A stretch of DNA of 38,644 nt from Acidimicrobiia bacterium (GCA_018003035.1 JAGNEX010000005.1:78634-117277), one strand, 5' to 3'; counted from the first letter of the stretch, positions 17,162 through 25,413 are shown. The notes: generated by a model not told the origin, from the letters alone. Program-made: numbers and translations.

Positions 17162-18343
17162 ATGGTGGCAAAGAACACTCCGGGCGAGGGGCTTCCCGAT
17201 CCCTCAGAACGCCTATGGGTTCATCCCGCTGAACTCCCAGCGCTGGCCGGCGCGCCCCGCGTTCCGATGCGACCTCGCCGGTCTCCGCTTGCCACCGTCC
17301 GCCGCGGCCTGCGCCACCCCCTCTTTGCCGGCGTCGTCGGGGCAGGGATGGTCCTTGCGGGCACCGTCATGTTGGGCTTTTCAAACGGCCAGGAGGCACC
17401 GATAACCCCCGCCGTCTCCGCCTCGAGCCCGACGGATCAGCTGGGAGGGTTCCCCGCTGGAGACACCGAGGGGCGCCCCGACTACTCAACCCTCAACCAG
17501 GCACGAGCTAGCGTCATCCAGATCTTGACCTCGGACGGAGATCAGCATCTCGTCGCGACCGCCCTGGTTCTGAACGATCGCCAGCTCATCACGGCGGACC
17601 CGGGGCTCAGCGATCACGGCGAGATCGTGGCGGCCGTGCGCCCAGACCAGCTGGTTGCAGCGCACATCTTGCGAAGCGACCGGGCAAGCGGACTGGCGAT
17701 TTTGGAGGTTGACGGCAAGGTTCCTGCGAGCCTCCCCCGAGTCGATGGTTTGCAGCACAAGCGACCGAGCCCAGCCCAAGGGTGTCTGATGGTCAGCGCC
17801 AGCCCCAGCCTTCACGGTACGGACCTGATCGGTACCTGTACCGTTCAGTCGGAAGAGACCAGCGACGCCGACCTGGCCTCTTCGGGTCTGTTTTCTGTCC
17901 AAGGCAACTTCCAGGGTTCAGATCGCGGGGCGCTGATTCTCGACGAGGACAACCAGCCGATGGGCATTGTCGTCCAAACCCTGCCCGACGATTCTGGCCA
18001 TGCGGTAGCACTCCGAATCGATGAAGCGGTTCGAGTCGCGCAGTCGGTCCCGAGCACACCTGAGCTCTCGGGTTTGGCCGGACTCCATGTTGCCGACCTG
18101 ACCGCTCAATTGGCCGTCGAGAGCGGGCTCGGAATGGGCGCTGTGGTCGTTTCGGTCGCGGCCGACTCTCCTGCAGCGGCGAGCGGCATCCGCAGCGACG
18201 ACGTGATCCTGGCCGTGAACGACGGCGCCACTGCCAGCGCAAACCAGTTCCGGCTTAAGGCGGGCCAGTTGCGACCGGGGGAGCCGGCCAGTCTCAAGAT
18301 CTGGCGTGAAGGTCAGCAAATCAACCTCACCGTCACGCCGTAG
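17162..18343 (+). CDS. HtrA/trypsin-like membrane protein with lost catalytic triad
   Basis: A 393-residue protein with the layout of a membrane HtrA: cytoplasmic start (SERLWVHPAEL), a membrane segment (~54-72), linker, trypsin-like fold (~110-290) and a PDZ domain (~305-393, ending G-I-R-S-D-D-V-I-L-A-V-N-D-G). Positions that carry the triad differ: T-A-D-P147 where HtrA has T-x-x-H, S-G177-L-A-I-L where it has D-L-A-L-L, and G-S-D254-R-G-A-L where it has G-N-S-G-G-P-L. It is therefore probably a non-proteolytic binding or regulatory relative. ATG at 17162 fits a leaderless transcript; the longer upstream frame lacks support. Confidence 0.8.
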   Translation: MVAKNTPGEGLPDPSERLWVHPAELPALAGAPRVPMRPRRSPLATVRRGLRHPLFAGVVGAGMVLAGTVMLGFSNGQEAPITPAVSASSPTDQLGGFPAGDTEGRPDYSTLNQARASVIQILTSDGDQHLVATALVLNDRQLITADPGLSDHGEIVAAVRPDQLVAAHILRSDRASGLAILEVDGKVPASLPRVDGLQHKRPSPAQGCLMVSASPSLHGTDLIGTCTVQSEETSDADLASSGLFSVQGNFQGSDRGALILDEDNQPMGIVVQTLPDDSGHAVALRIDEAVRVAQSVPSTPELSGLAGLHVADLTAQLAVESGLGMGAVVVSVAADSPAAASGIRSDDVILAVNDGATASANQFRLKAGQLRPGEPASLKIWREGQQINLTVTP

Positions 18344-18412
18344 GCAGCGAAGCACCCATCTGGCGTTCGAATACACGGGCGCTTTGTTGGCGACCTGGCA
18401 TCGCTGCCCGCT

Positions 18413-19402
18413 TTAGGCCGTTCCCCGGCGTCGCGTCGCTCCGAAAGCGGCCGCTCCGATCAACGCTGCGGCGACGCCACCTGCCAAGAGTGCGCCTCTC
18501 GACCTCGGAGCGGCAGTGGCGAGGACCGCTTCTTCGTTGCTGTAGCCCGCCTTCCAACCACGAGCGGCGAGCTTGTCCGTCGCGACGACAATCGGGTGCG
18601 ACAGAAGCGGCACAGCCGAGTCGGACAGTGTCGAAATTCCGAGTTGGCCAAAACGGCGCAAAATCCGGGCAGCCGTCCTTGCCCTGACCGTGGGCCGAAC
18701 CGATGACCCGTGCAGGTCCTTTTGCACCGAGGACGGCAGCGTGCCCCGTGCGGCGACGTTGTACACACCGTCCAAACAGTCGTCTATGGCCAGCCTCAGT
18801 GCCGAGACAACGTCTTCGGCGTGGACGAACTGCAGGTCCGGCGACGAGTCTTTGACGTCGACCAGGCGCGAACCACGGGCCAGTCCCAACGCGAGCGAGC
18901 TCGGCCGTTCCCCCAGGATCAGCGCTGGCCGGAGCACGCAGATGATCGTGCCGGGATGGCGCTGGCGAATCTCGATCAGACGCCGCTCAAGCTCGGCCGA
19001 GGCCTGCGCTCCTGGCAGGTTGGGGTTGGGCCGCAACTGGGCTTCTTCGGTGATTGGCGTCTGCTGGTTCTCCCACGCCCCGTACGCCAAAGCGGTGGTG
19101 ACTACCACGACGTGCTGGACGCCCGAGCCAGCTGCCTGTCCTACCAACGTGGCGATCCGGTCCACCTCGGTCTGCCCGTCGGCGAGGTCGGTAATCGACT
19201 CCCAGTCGACCATGGCCACAACAGCGTCGGTGTCTGACCATTCCGGTTCGGCCACCGCAGCAATCGATCCCTCGGGGTCGACGGTGTCCAGTGTGGTCAG
19301 TCGTACTTCTGGTCGGTCTTCTCCAAAGAAGGACAAGTCGTGCCTGACACGCCAGCCCACAGGAGAATCCAACCCGGTCAACAAAATGGTCGTCACGCCC
19401 AT
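18413..19402 (-). CDS. Atypical extended SDR (NAD-dependent epimerase-like) with C-terminal membrane segment
   Basis: A 329-residue protein. The N-terminal Rossmann motif T-G-L-D-S-P-V-G-W (a T-G-x-x-G-x-x-G variant) and the order of strands fit the NAD(P)-dependent epimerase/dehydratase family. The usual Y-x-x-x-K catalytic pair is not visible: the expected region reads N-L-P-G-A-Q-A-S-A-E. The last ~30 residues (R-G-A-L-L-A-G-G-V-A-A-A-L-I-G-A-A-A-F-G...R-R-R) look like a membrane anchor. The start is ATG at 19402 (M-G-V-T-T-I-L-L-T-G), trimming a longer frame that would overlap the divergent gene. Only 12 bp separate the two divergent start codons. Substrate unknown. Confidence 0.82.
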   Translation of the reverse strand: MGVTTILLTGLDSPVGWRVRHDLSFFGEDRPEVRLTTLDTVDPEGSIAAVAEPEWSDTDAVVAMVDWESITDLADGQTEVDRIATLVGQAAGSGVQHVVVVTTALAYGAWENQQTPITEEAQLRPNPNLPGAQASAELERRLIEIRQRHPGTIICVLRPALILGERPSSLALGLARGSRLVDVKDSSPDLQFVHAEDVVSALRLAIDDCLDGVYNVAARGTLPSSVQKDLHGSSVRPTVRARTAARILRRFGQLGISTLSDSAVPLLSHPIVVATDKLAARGWKAGYSNEEAVLATAAPRSRGALLAGGVAAALIGAAAFGATRRRGTA

Positions 19403-19407
19403 AGAAT
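19402..19407 (+). promoter_or_regulatory. Candidate -10 box (TAGAAT) of the DUF2342 gene
   Basis: TAGAAT followed by seven bases and the GTG at 19415, the same arrangement as at moaE, suggests a leaderless message. It touches the start codon of the divergent epimerase gene. Confidence 0.5.
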
Positions 19408-19414
19408 CGCTTGT

Positions 19415-20593
19415 GTGTCCGATGACGCACAACCCGGCCAACCATTTGACTTCGGTTCTTTTGACCTTTCGTCGATCATGTCGTTCTTACAAGCCGACGG
19501 TCCCGTCCACTGGGAACTCGCCGAGCAGGTCGGAAACATGGTGATCAGCCAGTCAGAAGCAACTCCAGACGTGCCGGCCGGCACCGCAGAGAATCTGGAG
19601 AATTTCACCCGTTTGGCACAACTCCACATCGCCGAACTCACCCACCAACAGGTCGAGACGTTGGGTTCGGCGAAGGCCAACTCACGCCGCGAGTGGTTCG
19701 ACGCGAACCTCCGCGGTCTCGCATCACCGCTTGAGCACTTTGGGGCACGCCTGCAGCAGAACGACACGCTGTCCATGGGCGACGCCGAAACCATCCCCGG
19801 TCTTGAAGGCTTCGCCCTGCCGACCGGAATCCTTAGTTCAGCCCTGCTCGGGCTCCAGGCCGGCTTTACGGTCGGTCACCTCAGCCAATACGTGCTCGGT
19901 CAGTTCGACCTGCCGCTCCCCACCAAAGAACAACCAGAGCTCAGGTTCATCACGCCCAACATCGTGAAGTTTGGGTCTGACTGGTCGCTACCGACCGACG
20001 ACTTTCTGTTCGCGGTGTGCCTGCTCGAGGTTTCCCGCGCGGGCGTGTGGCGCCACCAATGGCTACGTGCGTTGTACGCCGCCCAGATCGATGACTTCCT
20101 CGATGGCTACGACCTGCGCTCGGATCGGCTCGAATCGCTGTTCTCCGGGGCGATGGATATGCAGAACCCCGAGTCGCTGTTGACGGTCGAACTGGATCCG
20201 CTCGAAGTCTTGGGCGCGCTCAGCACGCCCCAGCAACAGCAATCGCAGATTCGCTTGCGGCGCCTGCTGACGATCATTGAGGCGTACGCCGAAGTCGCCG
20301 TCGAACAGGTCGGCGAAACCCTCATTCCGTCCCTGCCAATGATTCGCGAGGCGATGCGACGCCACCGGGTCGAACGAGGCCAGGCGGAACGTTTCATCGA
20401 GGGTCTTCTTGGGCTCGAAACCGACCACGACGAACTCGTCGCTGCATGCGAATGGGTTCGTGGCGTCCTCGAACGTGCCGGGTGGGAGTTCCTGAACCGG
20501 ATGTGGGAGTCCGAGCGCAACCTGCCCACCCCGAACGAAATGCAGGCTCCAGGCCTGTGGGTCGCTCGGGTCGAACTCGACCTCGACGACTAG
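19415..20593 (+). CDS. DUF2342 / TIGR03624-type protein (zinc-metalloprotease-like family)
   Basis: A 392-residue cytoplasmic-looking protein of the actinobacterial DUF2342 family (M. tuberculosis Rv3195), annotated elsewhere as putative hydrolase or zinc-dependent metalloprotease. Recognisable parts are G-L-Q-A-G-F-T-V-G-H-L-S-Q-Y-V-L-G-Q-F-D-L-P-L near the middle and I-E-A-Y-A-E-V-A-V...L-P-S-L-P-M-I-R-E-A-M-R-R-H-R near the end. No H-E-x-x-H zinc signature is present, so protease activity is doubtful. GTG at 19415 chosen for the leaderless -10 spacing and because translation from 19340 would overlap the divergent gene. Family members lie next to YlbL/UPF0182 in mycobacteria; here they are 5 kb away. 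Confidence 0.85.
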   Translation: MSDDAQPGQPFDFGSFDLSSIMSFLQADGPVHWELAEQVGNMVISQSEATPDVPAGTAENLENFTRLAQLHIAELTHQQVETLGSAKANSRREWFDANLRGLASPLEHFGARLQQNDTLSMGDAETIPGLEGFALPTGILSSALLGLQAGFTVGHLSQYVLGQFDLPLPTKEQPELRFITPNIVKFGSDWSLPTDDFLFAVCLLEVSRAGVWRHQWLRALYAAQIDDFLDGYDLRSDRLESLFSGAMDMQNPESLLTVELDPLEVLGALSTPQQQQSQIRLRRLLTIIEAYAEVAVEQVGETLIPSLPMIREAMRRHRVERGQAERFIEGLLGLETDHDELVAACEWVRGVLERAGWEFLNRMWESERNLPTPNEMQAPGLWVARVELDLDD

Positions 20594-20636
20594 CGATCTG
20601 CCGGTCAGGTGAGCGTGCGTGGTTACGCAGGCGCCC

Positions 20637-21995
20637 TCACCAAGGCTCGTCGACCGTCCGTCCACGTTCGGCGGAACGCGGGCGGGAACGGGGGTCGAGG
20701 TCGGATTGGTCATCGGTCAACTCGGCACGCTCGGAGCTCTGACGCTGCCCCTTCGTTTTCGAAGTGACGTGTCCCGTGCTCGTTCGGTCGGTGCTGGTCG
20801 CCTCAGTGCTCTTTCGCCCAAGAGCCAGATAGGCGACGCCGACGGAAGCGAGGGTGGCGGCCAAGAGGCCCAAGCCGACGCGTCCGCCGATGGCGATCGC
20901 CGTCGATAGGAAACCACCGATCACCCAGGCGAGCTGAAATCGAGTCTCGAAGCGGGCGAAGACCCTTCCGCGGACCGATTCCGGTGCGTCGCGCTGAACC
21001 AGGCTGTCGAACGCGAGGCGGCCGAACGATGCAGCCCAGCCAACGGCGGTTGCAGCGAACACGACGTGGACCTGCAGAAATCCCAAGGCCCCGACGCCAC
21101 ACGCCAGGCCCCCGACGACGAGAGCTGCGCCCAACATGATCTCTTCGCGGACATAGCGCCGCACGACGGGCGCTGTCAGGGCGCCGAGGAACCCGCCCGC
21201 GGCGGACCCCAGCACGACAACGCCCAAGAACCATTTCGGCTGTCCGTCGCCCCTCAGGGCGAACGCCAACAAGAAGGCCACGAAGCCAACCGCACCGCGC
21301 AGGACGGCCATCGCCCACCATGCATGGTCGATCGACGGCATGCGGGCATCTTCGTGCGCCCCATGCACTTCGTGAGCGGGCCCTCCCGAGGTTCGCTGAT
21401 TGGGAAGCTGCAAGGCCAGAAACGCCGAGAAGAAAAAAACCAGTCCAGCGAACAACGCCAACGACGCAGAGCCGTTGTAGCCCAACTTGTCGGTGATTGC
21501 GACGATGCCGAAACCCGGAGCCAATGCCACCGCGCCGCCGATCACACCCAAGATCGAGAGCCGCGAATTGACCGTGACCAGTTGGCTCTCGTCGTCGACG
21601 TACGACGGCACGACAGATCCTTTGGCGACCGCGTACCCCTTCTGAAGCACCAGCAAAGTGAAAGCCTCGGGGAAGAGCAGCAAGCCTTCCATGTGACGCG
21701 ACATCAAGATGCACATGACACCGCGGCCAGCGGTACAGAACACCAGCATGAGGCGCCGGCCGCCACGGGCACGGTCGAGGGCCGGCCCAATGATGGGCGA
21801 TACCAGTGCAAACGGCGCCATCGTCAACGCCAGGTAGAGCAAGACGCGCGGCCGCGCATCGGCCACGCTCACGCTAAAAAAGATTGAGCCAGCGAGTGAC
21901 AAGGCGACGAGAGCGTCGGCCCCAGTGCTGACGATGTGAGTCGCCATCAGCCTCTGAATAGGCGGGCGATCCCTCAGGCGGCTGAGCCATTCCAT
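20637..21995 (-). CDS. Major facilitator superfamily transporter
   Basis: A 452-residue protein with about 12 hydrophobic segments, a cytoplasmic loop at ~220 (R-T-S-G-G-P-A-H-E-V-H-G-A-H-E-D-A) and a hydrophilic tail of ~60 residues. The sequence L-D-R-A-R-G-G-R-R-L-M-L between helices 2 and 3 is the MFS loop motif, and later R-D-A-P-E-S-V-R-G-R-V-F-A-R-F resembles MFS exporters. Substrate unknown. The ATG at 21995 is ten bases after the preceding gene's stop, indicating an operon; there is no clear ribosome site, so translation may be coupled. It is convergent with the DUF2342 gene, 43 bp apart. Confidence 0.9.
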   Translation of the reverse strand: MEWLSRLRDRPPIQRLMATHIVSTGADALVALSLAGSIFFSVSVADARPRVLLYLALTMAPFALVSPIIGPALDRARGGRRLMLVFCTAGRGVMCILMSRHMEGLLLFPEAFTLLVLQKGYAVAKGSVVPSYVDDESQLVTVNSRLSILGVIGGAVALAPGFGIVAITDKLGYNGSASLALFAGLVFFFSAFLALQLPNQRTSGGPAHEVHGAHEDARMPSIDHAWWAMAVLRGAVGFVAFLLAFALRGDGQPKWFLGVVVLGSAAGGFLGALTAPVVRRYVREEIMLGAALVVGGLACGVGALGFLQVHVVFAATAVGWAASFGRLAFDSLVQRDAPESVRGRVFARFETRFQLAWVIGGFLSTAIAIGGRVGLGLLAATLASVGVAYLALGRKSTEATSTDRTSTGHVTSKTKGQRQSSERAELTDDQSDLDPRSRPRSAERGRTVDEPW

Positions 21996-22005
21996 GGCGC
22001 CGCGA

Positions 22006-22302
22006 TTACGACCGGTCTGGTTCGGGTGGCTCCTCGTAGCCCAGGTCCCAGTCGATGGTCAGCAGTGTGCGCGACGCATCGCGGTTGACCCGCTCACGGT
22101 TCCTGCGGAACTGCGGGTCGTGAGGCGGTAACAGCTGGAGGCGAGCCAAGGTGCGGTCGTTAAATGCTTCGATAACGGCGCGCTCTCCCGCGAGGCCCTT
22201 GACTTCCCAGTGGGGAGCGACAGGGCCCAGGTACACAACCTGAACGTGTCCTATCGGTTCTGGTTCGTCCTCAAGACCGTCAGCGGGCTGGATGTAGCTC
22301 AT
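22006..22302 (-). CDS. Conserved-looking 98-residue protein of unknown function
   Basis: Not recognised. The protein is soluble, acidic at the start and end, with no membrane segment and no Cys. A central stretch H-V-Q-V-V-Y-L-G-P-V-A-P-H-W-E-V-K-G looks like beta strands, followed by a basic helix (R-R-N-R-E-R-V-N-R-D). The ATG has AGGAG eight bases upstream, supporting a real gene. It is the leading gene of a two-gene unit with the MFS transporter (10-bp gap) and follows the HtrA gene by 34 bp on the same strand, so the three may form one operon. Confidence 0.65.
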   Translation of the reverse strand: MSYIQPADGLEDEPEPIGHVQVVYLGPVAPHWEVKGLAGERAVIEAFNDRTLARLQLLPPHDPQFRRNRERVNRDASRTLLTIDWDLGYEEPPEPDRS

Positions 22303-22336
22303 AAATGCAGGCTCCTAGTGTCAGCGCTGGCGAAGC

Positions 22337-24262
22337 CTACAGGATGACGTCGTTGCGGACTCCCAAGACGACGGTTACCGTCTCGGGCTCGCCGTCTCTG
22401 ACGATGTCGACTTTGATACTGGCGCCAGGTTTGAGATCGGTAATCGCTTCACCAACACCTTCGGCGGCGGTCACCTTCTTCCCGTCTATAGCGACGATGA
22501 TGTCGCCTTCTTTCAGGCCCGCGTCGGCTGCAGCCGAGCCGTCTTCAACCGTGACGATGTAGGCACCCTCTTCAACGGTCAGGTCGTTCGCCTCGACGTC
22601 GGCGGGCGACAGGGTGCTGGTGCGAACGCCGAGGTACGCCCTGTCAGGTGTGCCCTGGCGGAGTTCTTCGACTAGCTCCATGGCCTGTGTCACCGACAAC
22701 GCAAACCCAACGTTCTGAGCACCGTTGATGATGGCCGTGTTGATTCCGACGACCTCACCTTTGCTGTTGACCAAAGGCCCGCCGGAGTTGCCCGGGTTGA
22801 TCGCGGCGTCGGTCTGAATCAGATTCTTGAGTTCGATCTGGCCCTCGGCCTCGAGCGTCCGACCGGTCGCAGAAACAATCCCCCGGGTGACCGTCAGGTG
22901 GCCGGGATCAAGGTCAAGCGCGTTGCCGATCGCAACCACGTCGTCACCGACCTTAAGCGACTTCGAATCGCCGATCGGCGCGACGGGAAGACCGGTCGCT
23001 TCAACTTTGATCAGGGCTACGTCGTCGTCGGCGCTGATTCCGACGATCTGACCGGTCCGGGTCTCGCCGTCGGTAAAAGTGACCTCAATATCGGTGCTCC
23101 CGCGAACGACGTGGCTGTTGGTCACGATGTAACCGTCATCGCTGATGATGAATCCCGAACCGGCGCCCTCACTGGGAAAAGCCTGCCTGAATCCGGCCGG
23201 GGTCAGCATCGATGTCTTGATAGACACCACGGCGGGTTCAACGATGTCGAGCACCGACCCCACGTTGACACCTTGTTGCAAGGCCGGCGGTGCAACAACA
23301 GTGGTCTGTTCAGGCTCGTCAGTCAGCAGCCGGTCGCCAGCGAGAGCCAGGCCTCCACCGATGAGGCCGGCGATGAGAGCAACCAAGAGGTAGGGCACCC
23401 AACGGCGACCGCCGGACTTTTCCGACTTGTCGTTGTTGCCGGTTCCTTCGGGTGGCGGTGAGCTAGCGGGCACCGGGCCGGTCTGGTCGGGGAATAACGG
23501 CGCCGGGATCGTTTGGTCGTCTCCCCGGGGCGCGCCGTCAGCAGCCCCCGGCGAGTCAAATGCGGTCGCGGCCCCGGCGGCAGTTGCGGCGCCGGCAACA
23601 GCTGCGGCCCCAGCGAGGAGGCTCGGATTCGTCGAGGCACCGGTCGTCGGACCGGATTCGCCAAAGCGTTCGCCCCGAATCACGGCGTACTCACCAGCCG
23701 CGGCAGACGTTCTACCCGTGCCCGTTTCGGGCCCCCCAAACACTCCCGCCCCGTTTGGCGAGCCTGCGGAAGGCGGCGACACCGATGGTGTCTGCTGGGT
23801 TGGCGCCGACCAGTCAGGCCGTGGAGCCGACGGATTTCCCGCGGAAACAGTCCCTCCGGGGGGAGCGGCAATACCGCCCGAAGCCGGTGGCGTGTACCCG
23901 GTCGGGCGCTGAAACTGTGACGGAATAGGCGCCGCCGGTTGAGGCATTGGGGGCGCAGGGGCAGAGCTCTGGGGGCTGCGATCCGCCGGGACACCCGGAG
24001 CAACGGCGGGCGTCGGGCTGGCAGGAGGCTGTGAGGGAACGATCGAGGCGTTGGCGGTGTTGCCTACCTGGGACGCCGCGGTTGGTGGCGCACCAGCGCC
24101 ATTTGGCACTGGAGATGGGTTGACAGAGCTCTCCCCTGGTGTTCGAGTGACAGATGCGTCACTGGCTCGCCACACTCCCGCAGGGGGTTGCGGCCGGTCC
24201 GATCCCTCGGTGTTGGGGTCGGTATCGCCCGGGTTGGAGCTATCACCGTCTACTTGAGACAT
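22337..24262 (-). CDS. HtrA/DegP-type serine protease with PDZ domain
   Basis: A 641-residue membrane-anchored HtrA. A Pro/Ala/Ser-rich cytoplasmic region of ~285 residues precedes one membrane segment (~290-312, WVPYLLVALIAGLIGGGLALA). The protease domain carries all triad residues: H in I-V-T-N-S-H-V-V, D in D-D-D-V-A-L-I-K-V and S in N-P-G-N-S-G-G-P-L. A PDZ domain fills the last ~100 residues. Such proteases degrade or refold damaged envelope proteins. The very long N-terminal low-complexity region exceeds the usual length. ATG at 24262 with GAGG upstream. The start region faces the first WhiB gene. Confidence 0.95.
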   Translation of the reverse strand: MSQVDGDSSNPGDTDPNTEGSDRPQPPAGVWRASDASVTRTPGESSVNPSPVPNGAGAPPTAASQVGNTANASIVPSQPPASPTPAVAPGVPADRSPQSSAPAPPMPQPAAPIPSQFQRPTGYTPPASGGIAAPPGGTVSAGNPSAPRPDWSAPTQQTPSVSPPSAGSPNGAGVFGGPETGTGRTSAAAGEYAVIRGERFGESGPTTGASTNPSLLAGAAAVAGAATAAGAATAFDSPGAADGAPRGDDQTIPAPLFPDQTGPVPASSPPPEGTGNNDKSEKSGGRRWVPYLLVALIAGLIGGGLALAGDRLLTDEPEQTTVVAPPALQQGVNVGSVLDIVEPAVVSIKTSMLTPAGFRQAFPSEGAGSGFIISDDGYIVTNSHVVRGSTDIEVTFTDGETRTGQIVGISADDDVALIKVEATGLPVAPIGDSKSLKVGDDVVAIGNALDLDPGHLTVTRGIVSATGRTLEAEGQIELKNLIQTDAAINPGNSGGPLVNSKGEVVGINTAIINGAQNVGFALSVTQAMELVEELRQGTPDRAYLGVRTSTLSPADVEANDLTVEEGAYIVTVEDGSAAADAGLKEGDIIVAIDGKKVTAAEGVGEAITDLKPGASIKVDIVRDGEPETVTVVLGVRNDVIL

Positions 24263-24404
24263 GGCTGTCTACCTCGATAAACGTCCGAAAGGAAGGGTGC
24301 GTTGAACGGCCGTAGGCACTCGGGGCGCTCAGATGCGTCGTTCAGTCTCGCCGCTCTGCGCGAGCAAATTGGGTCGCCGCCGCAAAATTTTTCTCATTTT
24401 TCGT

Positions 24405-24431
24405 GGAACGTTTTACCCAGTTCAAGCGTTT
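24405..24431 (+). promoter_or_regulatory. ECF sigma-type promoter (GGAAC-N18-GTTT) upstream of WhiB gene
   Basis: GGAAC at 24405-24409 and GTTT at 24428-24431 are separated by 18 bases, matching the SigH/SigR/SigE promoter consensus. Transcription would start near 24440, leaving a leader of ~85 nt before the WhiB start at 24526. The 18-base spacing and exact -35 make this a good candidate. Confidence 0.6.
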
Positions 24432-24525
24432 ACAACCATGAAAGCTCGAAACGGTGGCCAGACGGTCCTCCCGCTTGCTCGTCACCGCTTCAGCGACAAT
24501 CAACGAGACCTGCTTTGGAGACCAA

Positions 24526-24840
24526 ATGCGACGCTCCAACCAACCGATTAAAGAGACTTCGCTGGGCGACTCTCTCGAAGAACTCAACCTTGAGCACGTT
24601 GAGCATTCGTGGATGAGGGAAGCCCTCTGCCGGGGACAGAACGCAGACTTCTTTTTCCCGTCCGATGGAGTGGGCGTTGAACACGCCAAGACCGTCTGCG
24701 CACAATGCCCGGTCCGGATGGACTGCCTTGAATACGCACTCACCTATCGAATCGATCACGGTGTTTGGGGCGGCTGTTCCGAACGCGAGCGTCGCCGGAT
24801 CCTCCGGTCCCGGCGGGCCGCTGACCGAGCAGCTTCCTAA
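24526..24840 (+). CDS. WhiB-family [4Fe-4S] transcription regulator
   Basis: A 104-residue WhiB-like protein. Four cysteines bind the redox-sensitive 4Fe-4S cluster with spacing C-x22-C-x2-C-x5-C, followed by G-V-W-G-G and a basic tail (S-E-R-E-R-R-R-I-L-R-S-R-R). These proteins act with sigma factor region 4 to control transcription in actinobacteria. The ATG at 24526 (M-R-R-S-N-Q-P) is chosen because GGAG lies seven bases upstream; an earlier in-frame start at 24454 would add an unlikely extension. An ECF-type promoter about 120 bp upstream suggests stress-linked expression. Its subtype (WhiB1-7) was not assigned. Confidence 0.93.
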   Translation: MRRSNQPIKETSLGDSLEELNLEHVEHSWMREALCRGQNADFFFPSDGVGVEHAKTVCAQCPVRMDCLEYALTYRIDHGVWGGCSERERRRILRSRRAADRAAS

Positions 24841-24996
24841 GGTCCCCAAATTGGTCGGCTAACCAAGAACTTCAGCTGTAGGCACCAATCCGTCCAACTC
24901 AACGGTTCCCTGCGGCGAGCCAAGGCATCCTGCTGACGCTTGCCACCGCACTCCAGCGGGGAACCCATACGAGCTAGGGCACTGATGTGGCCGACC

Positions 24997-25010
24997 GCCG
25001 GACAACCGGC
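24997..25010. other. Small hairpin in the WhiB-tatA gap
   Basis: GCCGG-ACAA-CCGGC lies just before the large terminator hairpin. The 170-base stretch 24841-25013 contains no convincing ORF; it could be the 3' UTR of the WhiB gene or a small RNA. I recognise no Rfam class there. Confidence 0.3.
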
Positions 25011-25013
25011 AAA

Positions 25014-25049
25014 GAGAAGCGCTCCCTTCACGTGAGGGGAGCGTTTCTC
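25014..25049. terminator. Strong bidirectional terminator between WhiB and tatA genes
   Basis: GAGAAGCGCTCCC (25014-25026) pairs with GGGAGCGTTTCTC (25037-25049) over 13 positions with one G-U pair; the loop (TTCACGTGAG) is itself partly palindromic. T-rich bases follow on both strands. It is 31 nt past the tatA stop and ~170 nt past the WhiB stop. Confidence 0.85.
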
Positions 25050-25080
25050 TGTATTTCAAGATTTTGTGCTCGCGAGCGTG

Positions 25081-25242
25081 TTACTCGTCTTTGGCGTCGT
25101 TCTCGTCCGCGCCTTCTTTGACGCTCTTCTTGAACTCGCTGGAGGCCTCACCTATCGAACGTGCGAGCTTGGGTAGCTGCGAACTACCGAAGAACAGCAC
25201 AATCACAGCGATCACAATCCAAAACTCAGGTCCACTCGTCAT
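25081..25242 (-). CDS. tatA: Twin-arginine translocase subunit TatA/E
   Basis: A 53-residue TatA-type protein: short N-terminus, one membrane helix (~8-20, WIVIAVIVLFFG), then the amphipathic helix beginning S-S-Q-L-P-K-L-A-R-S-I-G and a charged tail. TatA oligomers form the path through which folded, twin-arginine proteins cross the membrane. The F-F-G hinge is present. The ATG at 25242 is set by GAGGAGAATGCC directly upstream; a longer frame from 25293 is not supported. tatB and tatC are not nearby, as is common in actinobacteria. Confidence 0.93.
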   Translation of the reverse strand: MTSGPEFWIVIAVIVLFFGSSQLPKLARSIGEASSEFKKSVKEGADENDAKDE

Positions 25243-25413
25243 GGCATTCTCCTCAAACCCGCGTGCGGCGCTCGTGTATGCCAGCCGCACCATCTCCGCA
25301 TGCTAACCCGCGTCAGGCACGGACCCGGCCGCGGGCCCCACCTTTTCGACACGCGCACACGTGAACTGGTCGCTGTTGCAGTCAAGCGGTCAGTACACCT
25401 GGGGAAAACTGGG

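Noticed and set aside
18344..18407. GCAGCGA / TCGCTGC inverted repeat between convergent genes as a terminator
   Set aside because: The 50-base loop is too long and no T-tract follows.
19415..20593. Zinc metalloprotease with H-E-x-x-H
   Set aside because: The family name suggests it, but no H-E-x-x-H is present in the protein, so only the family-level call is kept.
24841..25013. Known riboswitch (c-di-AMP, fluoride, cobalamin or guanidine) on either strand
   Set aside because: Short resemblances such as CGGGGAACCC and CTGATG were checked but the conserved cores did not line up.
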